Source: an uncultured Pelagibacteraceae bacterium (GTDB taxonomy: Bacteria > Pseudomonadota > Alphaproteobacteria > Pelagibacterales > Pelagibacteraceae). From it: DNA of 64,000 nucleotides. Positions 33,950-43,246 of the stretch are shown in pieces. The DNA lies in assembly GCA_902562205.1 (NCBI GenBank), contig CACESO010000005.1, forward strand, positions 1 through 64,000, written 5' to 3'. Position 1 is the stretch's first letter, and every line of letters starts with the position of its first letter. A program made the position numbers and the translations under genes. The notes under the pieces were generated by a model that ran no database searches, had not been told where the DNA came from, and saw only the letters and a list, made by a program, of their open reading frames with translations.

Positions 33950-35005
33950 ATGAAGAAAATTAATCTTGGTATTTTGGGTGGCGGTCAATTAGGTTGTATG
34001 CTTTGTATGGCAGCAAAAAAACTTGATGTCTATACAATTGTATGGAGTGATGACCCAATGTCTCCTGCAAAAGAATTTTCTGATGAATATATTTTGTCAA
34101 ATTATAACGACAAAGAAAAATTTAATTATTTTACGCAAAAAGCAGACAGAATTACTTTCGAATTTGAAAATATCCCTTTTGATATTTTGGATAAACTCAA
34201 TTCGATAAAAAAAGTTTTGCCAAAACCTCAAATAAATAAGATCATTCAAAATAGAATTTTGGAGAAGAATTTTGTAAATGATCAAAATATTAAAACCACA
34301 CAATACAAAAAGATTAATTATAAAGATGACTTGATATCAAATACCGAACTTTTACCTGCGATGTTGAAGACAGCTACTCTTGGTTATGATGGAAAAGGAC
34401 AATTTAAATTAAATAATCTTGAGGATTGTAAGAATATTAGCCTTTCTAAAGATAGCGACTATATATTAGAAAAAATGGTAAATTTAAAAAAAGAAATCTC
34501 TGTAGTAATCACAAGATTTAAAAAAAATGAATACGAAATTTATGAACCGTTTGAAAATAAACATGAGGACCAAATATTAAAAGTCTCAAAAATTCCAGCT
34601 AACATAAGTAAAGAACATTTTTCTCAATCTATTGAAAATGCAAAAAAAATTAGTGAAAAATTAGATTATGTGGGAACTTTATGTGTCGAATTTTTTATAG
34701 ATGAAAAAGATAATTTGTTAGTAAATGAAATCGCACCCAGAGTACATAATTCTGGTCACATGACAATTAACTCACACAATATCAGTCAATTCGAAAACCA
34801 TATTCGTGCAGTTTGTGGTCTCAAACAGGTAAAAACATTAAAACTTTACAATGCTAAAATGACAAATATTCTAGGTAATGAAATAACTAAATATAAAGGA
34901 AAAAAATTTCAAGGTAACGAATTTTTTTTTGATTATTTAAAAAAAGAAATTAAAGAAAAAAGAAAAATGGGACATTTTACAGAAATCAATAAGATCAATG
35001 ATTAA
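33950..35005 (+). CDS. purK: N5-carboxyaminoimidazole ribonucleotide synthase (PurK)
   Basis: An ATP-grasp enzyme that makes N5-CAIR from AIR, bicarbonate and ATP. The 351-aa protein has GILGGGQLGCMLCMAAKKL near 6-24, the ATP-grasp strands LPAMLKTATLGYDGKGQF near 134-151, and NEIAPRVHNSGHMTINSHNISQFENHIRA near 260-288. It follows purE and overlaps the MBL-fold gene by 8 bases. Confidence 0.95.
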   Translation: MKKINLGILGGGQLGCMLCMAAKKLDVYTIVWSDDPMSPAKEFSDEYILSNYNDKEKFNYFTQKADRITFEFENIPFDILDKLNSIKKVLPKPQINKIIQNRILEKNFVNDQNIKTTQYKKINYKDDLISNTELLPAMLKTATLGYDGKGQFKLNNLEDCKNISLSKDSDYILEKMVNLKKEISVVITRFKKNEYEIYEPFENKHEDQILKVSKIPANISKEHFSQSIENAKKISEKLDYVGTLCVEFFIDEKDNLLVNEIAPRVHNSGHMTINSHNISQFENHIRAVCGLKQVKTLKLYNAKMTNILGNEITKYKGKKFQGNEFFFDYLKKEIKEKRKMGHFTEINKIND

Positions 35006-36041
35006 GAAACTTATTGTTTTAGTTTTCTGTTTGTCTATTTTTTCAAATTTAAATTCTATGGATAAGAAACCGTATCATCATTTGCCTGATAATACCTTTA
35101 GAAATCCAGAGGGTTCTCCTGTGAGAGACGATAAAATTAAATGGTCTTACTCTACTTTTAATAAAGAGAAAAAAAAATTAGACATGACAGTTCCAGGTGA
35201 TCATGTTTTGAAAAAACAAGATGTTTTAAAAGAGTTAGCCTCAAAACAAAACGGTGATTATGTTGGTTGGATTGGCCATGCAACCTTTTTAATTAAACTT
35301 GGTAAAACAACTATTATAACAGATCCTGTTTTTTCAAAAAATGCAGGACCACTCATTTTCGGACCTAAAAGATATGTTGAACCAGCTTTAAGTTTAAGTG
35401 AAATTCCAAAAATTGATTTATTTTTGCTGACACATAATCACTATGATCATCAAGACATGAGTACAATTAGAAAATTTCCCTACAAGGATGCTAAGGTAAT
35501 TGCTCCCCTTAAACTCGGTAAATATTTTACAAAAAACAATTTTAAAAACGTAAACGAACTCGATTGGTACCAAACAATTGAAAAAAATAATTTAAAGATA
35601 ACCATGCTTCCTGCAGTTCATTGGTCAAAAAGAAGTTTAATAGATACTAATAAAACTCTTTGGGGAAGTTATTTAATTGAATATAAAGGAAAAAAAATTT
35701 TGTTTGCGTGCGACACAGGCTATGGAGAAATTTACAAAGATTTAGGAAAAAAGTTCGGACCTATTGATCTCACTATTATAAATATCGGTGCCTATAATTT
35801 TAAACCCATGTTTGATAAGTCTATTTATCATACAAATCCTGAAGAAGCATTGCAGATAGCTAAAGACTTGAATAGCAAAAGAGTTATCGGAATGCATTGG
35901 GGAACTTTCGTATTATCATTGGAACCTATAATGGAGCCTCCAAAAAGATTTTTAGAAAATGCAAAAAAATATGGTTTTAAAAATAATGATGCTATTATTT
36001 TTAAGATCGGTGAATTCAAAAATTTAGATGATATGTTATAA
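34998..36041 (+). CDS. secreted MBL-fold metallo-hydrolase (UlaG/NAPE-PLD-like)
   Basis: The 347-aa protein starts with a signal peptide (LIVLVFCLSIFSNLNS). The metallo-beta-lactamase motif THNHYDHQD is at 145-153, WIGHATFLIK lies at 91-100 as in NAPE-PLD/UlaG relatives, and later metal ligands lie in AVHWSKRS near 212-219, FACDTGYG near 237-244 and MHWGTF near 299-304. It would hydrolyse a phosphodiester or lactone in the periplasm; the substrate is unknown. It is translationally coupled to purK, a functionally odd pairing. Confidence 0.8.
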   Translation: MIKKLIVLVFCLSIFSNLNSMDKKPYHHLPDNTFRNPEGSPVRDDKIKWSYSTFNKEKKKLDMTVPGDHVLKKQDVLKELASKQNGDYVGWIGHATFLIKLGKTTIITDPVFSKNAGPLIFGPKRYVEPALSLSEIPKIDLFLLTHNHYDHQDMSTIRKFPYKDAKVIAPLKLGKYFTKNNFKNVNELDWYQTIEKNNLKITMLPAVHWSKRSLIDTNKTLWGSYLIEYKGKKILFACDTGYGEIYKDLGKKFGPIDLTIINIGAYNFKPMFDKSIYHTNPEEALQIAKDLNSKRVIGMHWGTFVLSLEPIMEPPKRFLENAKKYGFKNNDAIIFKIGEFKNLDDML

Positions 36042-36047
36042 ATTCCA

Positions 36048-36503
36048 ATGAAAGCAGTTAAAAACAATTTTGATGATTTGAAAGTAAATGAACTTTTAAA
36101 AAAACACTTTATTGAATTAAGATCCGTTTCTCCAGCTGGTAGTACTCATGTCCTCGATATAGACGGACTCAAAGATAACACAATTAAATTCTGGAGTATT
36201 TGGGATAAAGAAGACCTCATTGGATGTGGGGCAATAAAGATCCTCTCTCAAAATCATGGTGAGTTCAAATCTATAAGAGTGCATGATAAATTTAGAGAAA
36301 AAGGATATGGCAAAAAAATTATCTCAATTTTAATATTAAAATCCAAGGATATTGGTTTAAAAAATATTTTTATTGAAACTGGATCAGGTAAATTTTTTGA
36401 ACCTGCAAGAAAATTATTCAAATCTTGCGGGTTTGAGGAGTGTGAACCATTTGGACATTATAAGAGTGATCCAAATTCTTGTTATATGAAAATAAAATTT
36501 TGA
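36048..36503 (+). CDS. GNAT-family acetyltransferase
   Basis: The 151-aa protein has the acetyl-CoA-binding motif A KSIRVHDKFREKGYGKKIISILI near 75-97 and motif B LKNIFIETGSGKFFEPARKLFKSCGFEE near 105-132, closest to YsnE-like acetyltransferases. The acceptor is unknown. It lies 6 bases after the MBL gene and ends the purEK transcript. Confidence 0.85.
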   Translation: MKAVKNNFDDLKVNELLKKHFIELRSVSPAGSTHVLDIDGLKDNTIKFWSIWDKEDLIGCGAIKILSQNHGEFKSIRVHDKFREKGYGKKIISILILKSKDIGLKNIFIETGSGKFFEPARKLFKSCGFEECEPFGHYKSDPNSCYMKIKF

Positions 36504-36506
36504 TTA

Positions 36507-36716
36507 TTATTTTTTAAATCTTTTTTTAATGTGGTCTGCTGGATATTCTCCAGTAGCCTTTTTAATTGACTCATTTACAGAGTATGAAAGTGCAGATTGA
36601 ACTATATTTCCAGATGTACCTAATGTAACTGTTGGTCCAATTAACGATGCCGTAGACTGGTAACAACCAGTAAGTACTAAAAACGATGCAATTAAAATTA
36701 ATGTTTTTTTAAACAT
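36507..36716 (-). CDS. small lipoprotein
   Basis: The 69-aa protein has a lipoprotein signal ending in the lipobox LTGC (cysteine near residue 18), followed by a Ser/Thr/Gly-rich stretch and a basic C-terminus (KKRFKK). Small lipoproteins of this type occur in SAR11, but no function is known. It is monocistronic, convergent with the acetyltransferase. Confidence 0.65.
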   Translation of the reverse strand: MFKKTLILIASFLVLTGCYQSTASLIGPTVTLGTSGNIVQSALSYSVNESIKKATGEYPADHIKKRFKK

Positions 36717-36826
36717 TGAATCTCTTACAATCTATGAAAATTTTTACAACAAATAAAAATTTTAATTGGTGATCAATTTGAGGATCAAAATAAATTTTAA
36801 TTACAAACTGTAGTTGAAAAAAATTA

Positions 36827-37936
36827 TTATTTTTTTTCTATTACGAATAATTCGTTTTTAAAGTGTAATCCTTTATATCTATTTACAATGTTTTGAACGA
36901 CTTTTTGGTAATTCTTATGTTTTTCTGCCTTCATTATTTGTTCATCCGATATTTGATTAACGTAAACTGCGGCATTCCATGCAGAAAATATTAATGAAGT
37001 AGCTATTCCACCACTAATTTCATTTGGTAGTGCTCTTAAAACATAACTTATTTTTTTCACTTTATGAAATTTTAATGTTTTTAAGAAAGATTTATCTGTA
37101 TTTGACTTAATGTATTTTTCGATAGAGGAATACAAATACGGAAATGGATTCTCTTTGGGCCATATTTTTTTAATTATCTTATTTGCTGGATCTCCACCAC
37201 ATGCATGTACTACAACCAGCTTTCCTTTTTTTGATAAAGATTTTATCATAGGTTCAATTACGTATTTTACTTTTTTTTCAGCAGTAACTCTTGATCTATA
37301 AGGTTGAGATGCAATAATTAAGTCATAATCTGTTTTTCCGTTATTTTTTTTTGGTATTACATCTTGTAGGACAAATTCTTGATCTTTTCTAAAAATAACA
37401 ATTACAGATGGTTCTTTGTAAGTTGATGTTCCTGTTTTTGGATTTGTTTCTACCTGCCACTTTTTTGCTAAAAATTCTTGATTAAGCTTTCTTAATTGAT
37501 TCGAAAAATCTAAAGAGGAATTTCCTTTTAGTTTCACTACTTTCCAATTCATTTTTTTTTGTTTTTTAAGATTTCTTGATTTTAAGGACGTTGACTCTAC
37601 ATAATTCAAATTTGAAATTACAAAAACAGTATTTTTATGCTCAGCAAATCTATCAGGAAGTTTTTCCAGACCTAGTCTTACATCTTCCATGCTTATTTCT
37701 TTTGTTGAAACAAGTAGTGGTATATTAGGCATTTTTTGATGACACTGCCTCATTACACTCATTAAAAGAGACCCATCTCCCATTCCGGCATCAAAAATTT
37801 TTAATGCAGGGTTTTTAGGTTTTAAATTTTGGACAATCGGTTTCAAAGCATCTGCAATTTTGTTTTTTTCGTTGGTAGTAGTTACAAAAAGAAGATATTT
37901 TTGTCTATTATCAAAAAACCTGAAATTTTTTTTCAT
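36827..37936 (-). CDS. SAM-dependent methyltransferase-like protein of unknown function
   Basis: The 369-aa protein has a glycine motif LKIFDAGMGDGSLLMSVMRQC near 45-65, resembling methyltransferase motif I, and a second Rossmann-like strand KGKLVVVHACGGDPANKIIKKIWP near 236-259. Lys-rich linkers separate the parts. The family may transfer a methyl group or only bind SAM; the substrate is unknown. It is monocistronic, divergent from fhs by 95 bases. Confidence 0.55.
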   Translation of the reverse strand: MKKNFRFFDNRQKYLLFVTTTNEKNKIADALKPIVQNLKPKNPALKIFDAGMGDGSLLMSVMRQCHQKMPNIPLLVSTKEISMEDVRLGLEKLPDRFAEHKNTVFVISNLNYVESTSLKSRNLKKQKKMNWKVVKLKGNSSLDFSNQLRKLNQEFLAKKWQVETNPKTGTSTYKEPSVIVIFRKDQEFVLQDVIPKKNNGKTDYDLIIASQPYRSRVTAEKKVKYVIEPMIKSLSKKGKLVVVHACGGDPANKIIKKIWPKENPFPYLYSSIEKYIKSNTDKSFLKTLKFHKVKKISYVLRALPNEISGGIATSLIFSAWNAAVYVNQISDEQIMKAEKHKNYQKVVQNIVNRYKGLHFKNELFVIEKK

Positions 37937-38031
37937 GCTTAAAGATATGTATTAAATAATTAAATGTCCATTGTAATTTATTTCTTTCAAAGTGAACAAA
38001 TAAAGTATAAATACGCAGAAAAACGACCTAA

Positions 38032-39720
38032 ATGAAAAAATTTAAATCTGACATAGAAATAGCTAGAGGTTGTAAGCTCAAACCAATTTCAAAAATTTTA
38101 AAAAAAATAAATGTTCCTGATAATCCAAGTGCTTTTAGTCCAATGGGAAGGCATATAGCAAAAATAAATTTTGATTTTTTAAATAAATTAAAAAAGAAAA
38201 AGGATGGTTATCTTATACTTGTTACAGCCATTACTCCGACACCAGCTGGGGAAGGTAAAACGACTACTTCTGTTGGTCTAAATGATGGATTAAATAAAAT
38301 TGGAAAAAAATCTATTGTTTGTCTTAGGGAACCCAGTCTTGGACCTTCATTTGGTATGAAAGGTGGGGCAGCAGGTGGTGGGTATGCTCAAGTTGTTCCT
38401 ATGGAACAGATAAATCTTCATTTCACTGGAGATTTTCATGCGATCACATCAGCACACAATTTATTATCTGCAATGATTGATAATCATATTTACTGGGGAA
38501 ACAAACTTAATATTGATGAAAAAAAAATAGTTTGGAAGAGAGTAATGGATATGAATGATCGTGCTTTAAGATTTATTGACATTAATACCAGTGGTGTTGC
38601 AAAAGATTTTAGAAGAATAGATGGCTTTGATATAACTGTTGCATCGGAAGTCATGGCTATTTTTTGTTTAGCTAAAAACTTAAATGATTTAGAAAAAAAA
38701 ATTGGAAATATAACAATAGCTTACAATAAACAAGGTCAGTCGATTTTTGCAAAAGATTTAAATGCTCAGGGACCAATGACTGTTCTTTTAAAAGAAGCAA
38801 TAAGACCCAATGTTACTCAAAGTTTAGAACATAACCCAGCTTTTATTCATGGAGGTCCATTTGCAAATATTGCTCATGGCTGTAATTCTGTAATCGCTAC
38901 AACAGCAGCCCTCAAGCTATCTGACTATGTTGTTACTGAAGCAGGATTCGGTGCAGACCTTGGTGCTGAAAAATTTTTAAATATTAAATGTAGAAAGGCA
39001 GGATTAAAACCTAGCTGTGTTATAATTGTTGCAACTATAAGAGCATTAAAGATGCACGGAGGTGTAGAAAAAGAAAATCTTAAAAAAGAAGACACCAACT
39101 CTTTAAAAAAAGGTTTAGTCAATTTAGAAAGACATATTTTAAATATTAAAAAATTTGGACTAGAGCCAATCGTAGCGATTAACCATTTTGCTTTAGATAC
39201 AAAAAAAGAGATAGATGTTGTTCTTAATTTTTGTAAGAATATGAATGTCCAGGTTAGTGAATGTAAACACTGGGCAATGGGGGGAAAAGGCACAACTGAC
39301 CTCGCTAAAAAGGTAGTCAAAACATGTAAAAATTCAAAAAAAAGTAATTTTAAATTATTGTATGAAGATAATTTAAATCTTTGGGATAAAATTGAAAAAA
39401 TTGTTAAAGAAATTTATAGAGGTAATGGAATTACTGCAAATGAAGATGTAAAAGAACAATTAAAAGTTTTTGAAAATAACGGTTATAAGAGTTTACCTGT
39501 TTGTATAGCTAAAACCCAATATAGTTTTTCAACAGATCCAAAGTTAAAAGGAGCTCCATCAAACCATGAAATTCCAATAAGAGAAGTGAGATTATCATCT
39601 GGAGCCGAATTTATTGTAGTTGTTTGCGGATCAATTATGACTATGCCTGGTCTACCCAGAGTTCCTGCAGCTAATAATATTAAGTTAAATAAAAAAGGTG
39701 ATGTAGAAGGACTATTTTAA
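38032..39720 (+). CDS. fhs: formate--tetrahydrofolate ligase
   Basis: It makes 10-formyl-THF from formate, THF and ATP. The 562-aa protein has the P-loop [16 protein letters not shown] near 64-79, [27 protein letters not shown] near 97-123, and [21 protein letters not shown] near 264-284. It connects formate to the folate C1 pool used by the demethylation genes in this window. It is monocistronic, ending one base before the convergent gpsA. Confidence 0.96.
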   Translation: MKKFKSDIEIARGCKLKPISKILKKINVPDNPSAFSPMGRHIAKINFDFLNKLKKKKDGYLILVTAITPTPAGEGKTTTSVGLNDGLNKIGKKSIVCLREPSLGPSFGMKGGAAGGGYAQVVPMEQINLHFTGDFHAITSAHNLLSAMIDNHIYWGNKLNIDEKKIVWKRVMDMNDRALRFIDINTSGVAKDFRRIDGFDITVASEVMAIFCLAKNLNDLEKKIGNITIAYNKQGQSIFAKDLNAQGPMTVLLKEAIRPNVTQSLEHNPAFIHGGPFANIAHGCNSVIATTAALKLSDYVVTEAGFGADLGAEKFLNIKCRKAGLKPSCVIIVATIRALKMHGGVEKENLKKEDTNSLKKGLVNLERHILNIKKFGLEPIVAINHFALDTKKEIDVVLNFCKNMNVQVSECKHWAMGGKGTTDLAKKVVKTCKNSKKSNFKLLYEDNLNLWDKIEKIVKEIYRGNGITANEDVKEQLKVFENNGYKSLPVCIAKTQYSFSTDPKLKGAPSNHEIPIREVRLSSGAEFIVVVCGSIMTMPGLPRVPAANNIKLNKKGDVEGLF

Positions 39721-39721
39721 T

Positions 39722-40738
39722 TTACCAATTAATACTTAATTTCTTATTATTACATATAGTCTCAAGTATGTTGAACATTAAAGGAAATTCATTTTTTTTA
39801 AGTTCCTTTAAAAGAATTGGACCAATTTCAAGTGCTAGCTGAGCGCCTTCAACAGTCGTATCTTTCATAAATTTTTCTTTAGCTTCTTTATATAAAATTC
39901 CTTGTCCTAAATATTTCCCCATTTGGCTATTTCTCCCGCCAATTGCACTTACATATAAATCTCCCAAACCTGCAAGTCCATAAACTGTTGTTTCATTACC
40001 ACCAAAGTATTTGACAAATTTTACCATCTCAGAAATTGAGCGATGAATTAAAGATGCTGAGGTATTTAAAAAGTATTTTGATTTTATGCTCTCGGGTGCA
40101 CTAGGGTTACTCAGACCTTCAGAGGCACCAATTAACATAGAATAGATATTTTTAATTGCACCACAAAATTCTACTCCTTTGATATCTTCTGATGTCTCTG
40201 TCGAATAATATTCAGTTGTTATTGTTTTCTGTATTAATTTTGCTGTATCTTTTTTTTCACTAGCAATTACTGTCCCTGTCCTCATCTTATTTGCTAACCC
40301 AGCTGCAAGACAAGGTCCTTTTATTGCTGATACGACTACATCATCAAAACCATTTTTTTTAAGTTCGTTTTTAATTTTATAAGAAATGGTTATTAATTTT
40401 CCTTTCTCGATACTCAAACCCTTAGTTAATAAAACTATATTAAGTTTTTTATTTCTCATTTGAGAAATTTGATCAATAAACCAATCAACCCCAAGAGAGC
40501 TCACTGCGCATACAATCAAGTCAGAATCCGAATGATCCTTAATTCCTTCAAATTTTTCAATTTTGAGTTTCTTGGGTAAAGTGACTTTCAATGCTGGATG
40601 TGGTGATTTTGAAATTTCGTTAATTAAATCATTTTCAAGGTGTGTCCCAATTAAGGTGACGTCATTCCCATTCTCAATACAGGGAATAGTAAAAGCTGAT
40701 CCCATTGCACCGGCTCCAATTATAATAATTTTAGACAT
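39722..40738 (-). CDS. gpsA: glycerol-3-phosphate dehydrogenase [NAD(P)+]
   Basis: It reduces dihydroxyacetone phosphate to sn-glycerol-3-phosphate for phospholipid synthesis. The 338-aa protein has the NAD(P) motif IIGAGAMGSAFTIP near 5-18, KGPCLAAGLA near 142-151 and EFCGAIKNIYSMLIGASEGLS near 187-207, which contains the catalytic lysine. GLAGLGDLYVSA lies near 252-263. It is convergent with fhs and divergent from the ammonia-lyase. Confidence 0.95.
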   Translation of the reverse strand: MSKIIIIGAGAMGSAFTIPCIENGNDVTLIGTHLENDLINEISKSPHPALKVTLPKKLKIEKFEGIKDHSDSDLIVCAVSSLGVDWFIDQISQMRNKKLNIVLLTKGLSIEKGKLITISYKIKNELKKNGFDDVVVSAIKGPCLAAGLANKMRTGTVIASEKKDTAKLIQKTITTEYYSTETSEDIKGVEFCGAIKNIYSMLIGASEGLSNPSAPESIKSKYFLNTSASLIHRSISEMVKFVKYFGGNETTVYGLAGLGDLYVSAIGGRNSQMGKYLGQGILYKEAKEKFMKDTTVEGAQLALEIGPILLKELKKNEFPLMFNILETICNNKKLSINW

Positions 40739-40817
40739 ATACGATAATCTCTATGCACTAATTATTTGATTTAGTCTAGCCTTAGAGTTACCTTATAATT
40801 TCTTATTATTTAAATAA

Positions 40818-41954
40818 ATGCATAAAAACCTATACCTGAATCAAAAATTTACAAAGTTTATTAATAATAAAAATTTTGAATTTGATCGTTCAAAAATATT
40901 AAAAATCTTAAATAGTGATTTGTTAGAAGATGCCTATAAAACGATTTCAAAATGGCAAAAATATGAACCTACACCTTTGGAAAGTTTAAACAAACTTTCT
41001 AATGAATTAAAATTAAAAAATATATTTTATAAAGATGAATCTAAGAGATTTGGTCTTAAATCTTTTAAAGCCCTAGGTGGTGCTTATGCTGTGGAAAAAA
41101 TAACTAAAGAAAAAAAAGACGTTATTGTTTCAACAGCTACAGCAGGAAATCATGGAAAATCAGTTGCTTGGGGAGCGAAAAATTTAGGACTAAATTGTAA
41201 AATTTTTATTAGTGAGAATGTAAGCGAAACAAGAGCTGATGAAATGAGAAATTTAAATGCTGATGTAATCAGAGTTAAAGGAAATTACGAAGATTCTCTC
41301 AATTTTTGTAAGGAAGAGTCAAAAAAAAATAATTGGGAAATTATTCAAGATGTAGCGTGGCAAGATTACGAGCTCGTTCCAAAACTAACAATGGCTGGAT
41401 ATTCAACAATAATAAAAGAAATTTCAGTTCAAACCAATGAATATATCACACATATTTTTTTACAGGCTGGTGTCGGTGGTATGGCGGCAGGTTTAGTAGC
41501 TGGTGTAGCTTATTATTTCAAAAAGGTACCAAAAATCATTATTGTTGAACCTGAAAATGCAAATTGTGTAATGCAAAGTATTGAAAATAATACTCCTACA
41601 AGTGTAGATATTAAGAAAGAAAGTATAATGGGTGGCATGTCTTGTGGAGAGGTGTCATTAGTCCCATGGCAAATATTAAAAAATTCTGTAAACAATTGTG
41701 TCAGTGTTTCAGATAAATTCGTCTCTCAGACTGTAGCAATGTTAGCAGATAAAATAGTATGTGATATTTCAATAGAGGGAGGTGAATGTTCAACACCTGG
41801 GATCACAAGTTTAATTTCATGTTGTAATAATGATGAAACAAAGAGTGCTCTAGAAATAAATGAAAATTCAAATATATTATTGATAGGTTGCGAAGGATCT
41901 GCGGATATAGAACTTTACCAGAAATTATTAAATGAAGGAAAAAAATTGATTTAA
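40818..41954 (+). CDS. diaminopropionate ammonia-lyase
   Basis: A PLP enzyme that breaks 2,3-diaminopropionate to pyruvate and ammonia. The 378-aa protein has the PLP-lysine motif RFGLKSFKALGGAYAV with Lys84, the TATAGNHGKSVAWGA loop near 108-122, and the glycine-rich LQAGVGGMAAGLVAGVAYYF near 220-239. These follow the YgeX/DpaL family closely and not threonine deaminase. It would release nitrogen from this amino acid. A protein of unknown function follows by 4 bases. Confidence 0.85.
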   Translation: MHKNLYLNQKFTKFINNKNFEFDRSKILKILNSDLLEDAYKTISKWQKYEPTPLESLNKLSNELKLKNIFYKDESKRFGLKSFKALGGAYAVEKITKEKKDVIVSTATAGNHGKSVAWGAKNLGLNCKIFISENVSETRADEMRNLNADVIRVKGNYEDSLNFCKEESKKNNWEIIQDVAWQDYELVPKLTMAGYSTIIKEISVQTNEYITHIFLQAGVGGMAAGLVAGVAYYFKKVPKIIIVEPENANCVMQSIENNTPTSVDIKKESIMGGMSCGEVSLVPWQILKNSVNNCVSVSDKFVSQTVAMLADKIVCDISIEGGECSTPGITSLISCCNNDETKSALEINENSNILLIGCEGSADIELYQKLLNEGKKLI

Positions 41955-41958
41955 TTGT

Positions 41959-42405
41959 ATGAAAAAATTAAGCGACACAGAAATTTATAGATTATTTAAG
42001 CCGGAACTTTCTCCAAAAAAAATGCTTGAGTTGGGAGTTTTTGGTGGATCTTACTTTGGAAATAACATTAAAGAGTATCCAAAAAGTTGGTTTGTAAAAG
42101 CTAAACTAAGTAAGACTTTTGATGTAAACATAAATAGATTTAAAGTGAAAGCTGGACTTTCCAGAGAACACTGGATTGAGAAAGGATGGATATTTAAAGA
42201 AGATCCATTAGGTTGGTTCCAGTGGTATTGTAGATTTTCAATGGGAAGACGAATACCAAAAGTAGATATTACTCAAATTAAAAGATGGAAAAATTTTCGA
42301 AGGCATGTAACCGCTATTGAAAAAAATTGTGAAAAAGGAAATTTGACTTGCAGAAGAAGACAAAGGCAAGCTATTTTACAATGGGCATATGATCCTCACA
42401 TTTAA
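41959..42405 (+). CDS. conserved hypothetical Trp-rich basic protein
   Basis: The 148-aa protein has clusters of aromatic and basic residues: ELGVFGGSYFGNNIKEYPKSWF near 41-62, a DPLGWFQWYCRFSMGRR block near 83-99, and RRRQRQAILQWAYDP near 132-146. The two cysteines of the KNCEKGNLTC segment near 122-131 may be structural. A similar pattern occurs widely in bacteria and plants, but I know no function. It is tightly downstream of the ammonia-lyase. Confidence 0.65.
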   Translation: MKKLSDTEIYRLFKPELSPKKMLELGVFGGSYFGNNIKEYPKSWFVKAKLSKTFDVNINRFKVKAGLSREHWIEKGWIFKEDPLGWFQWYCRFSMGRRIPKVDITQIKRWKNFRRHVTAIEKNCEKGNLTCRRRQRQAILQWAYDPHI

Positions 42406-42821
42406 TCGCCAATAAAGTGATGAATAATTTTTCTCACTTGACTCTCGATTCTGTGTTCAAACAAATAAATTCCTTGCCAGGTGCCTAATAATAATTCTTT
42501 TTTTTTTACACTTAAAGAAATTTGATTATTTGTTAGAGCAGATTTTATGTGCGCTGGCATATCATCCTTTCCCTCAGATTTATGCATGTAGGATTTTTCA
42601 TCCATAGGAACTAGTTTATCAAAATAATTTATTAAATCTGTTTGAACATCCGGATCGGCATTTTCTTGAACAATTAAAGAGGCGCTTGTATGTTGAATAC
42701 TTAAGTTTAGAATTCCGTTATTAAAAGAATTTTCCTTTATCCAATTTATTGTCTGATCAGTAAAATTATATAATTTTTGTCCATTTGTTTTTAATTTTAA
42801 TTCAAAAAAATTTTGTTTCAT
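42402..42821 (-). CDS. YjbQ/UPF0047 family protein
   Basis: The 139-aa protein has the family signature NLSIQHTSASLIVQENADPDVQTDL near 39-63, HIKSALTNNQISL near 90-102 and LGTWQGIYLFEHR near 111-123. Some members rescue thiamine-phosphate synthase mutants (secondary ThiE activity), but the main role is unknown. The histidines of HTSAS and of MPAHIKS are conserved in the family. It overlaps the cupin-like gene by 4 bases. Confidence 0.85.
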   Translation of the reverse strand: MKQNFFELKLKTNGQKLYNFTDQTINWIKENSFNNGILNLSIQHTSASLIVQENADPDVQTDLINYFDKLVPMDEKSYMHKSEGKDDMPAHIKSALTNNQISLSVKKKELLLGTWQGIYLFEHRIESQVRKIIHHFIGD

Positions 42822-43246
42822 TTTTTCGTTTTAAAATCAATTCCATACTCTGATCTTGGTCCTTTCCTTAATCCATATGGGCCTGCTATGAATATAGTAA
42901 GGGGTTTGGTTCCCGGCTTAATATCAATTCTATGATGTGTGTTCGCAGATCTAAAACCAATATAACCTGCTGGTCTCCAGAATCTTCCACTTTTTAATGT
43001 TTCAAAGTATCCATCTCTTAAAATTATTGTCATAAATGGAAACGGATGATTATGAACGCCTTCTCCATGATCGTCATCAAGCATTTCATGTATCAAAATG
43101 TTAAATGGAAACCATTTTGGTCTATGTCTAAAAATTAAATAGTATCTATTCATCCAGGGTTTAGCTTTTTCGAATTGGGGGTGGGAAGGCCCTCTATCTA
43201 AGACAACTTTTTTTCTTCCTAATTTTTCGAGAAACTTTAGAAACAT
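42818..43246 (-). CDS. cupin-fold protein of unknown function
   Basis: The 142-aa protein has a conserved beta-barrel pattern with LDDDHGEGVHNHPFPFMTIILRDGYFETL near 56-84, where His65 and His67 could bind a metal, and NTHHRIDIKPGTKPLTIFIAGP near 102-123. It is probably a small cupin. The substrate is unknown. It is coupled to bamB by a one-base overlap. Confidence 0.65.
   Translation of the reverse strand: MFLKFLEKLGRKKVVLDRGPSHPQFEKAKPWMNRYYLIFRHRPKWFPFNILIHEMLDDDHGEGVHNHPFPFMTIILRDGYFETLKSGRFWRPAGYIGFRSANTHHRIDIKPGTKPLTIFIAGPYGLRKGPRSEYGIDFKTKK

Noticed and set aside
36765..36800. Paired GATC-containing repeats upstream of the methyltransferase-like stop
   Set aside because: Imperfect and short; consistent with chance in AT-rich sequence.
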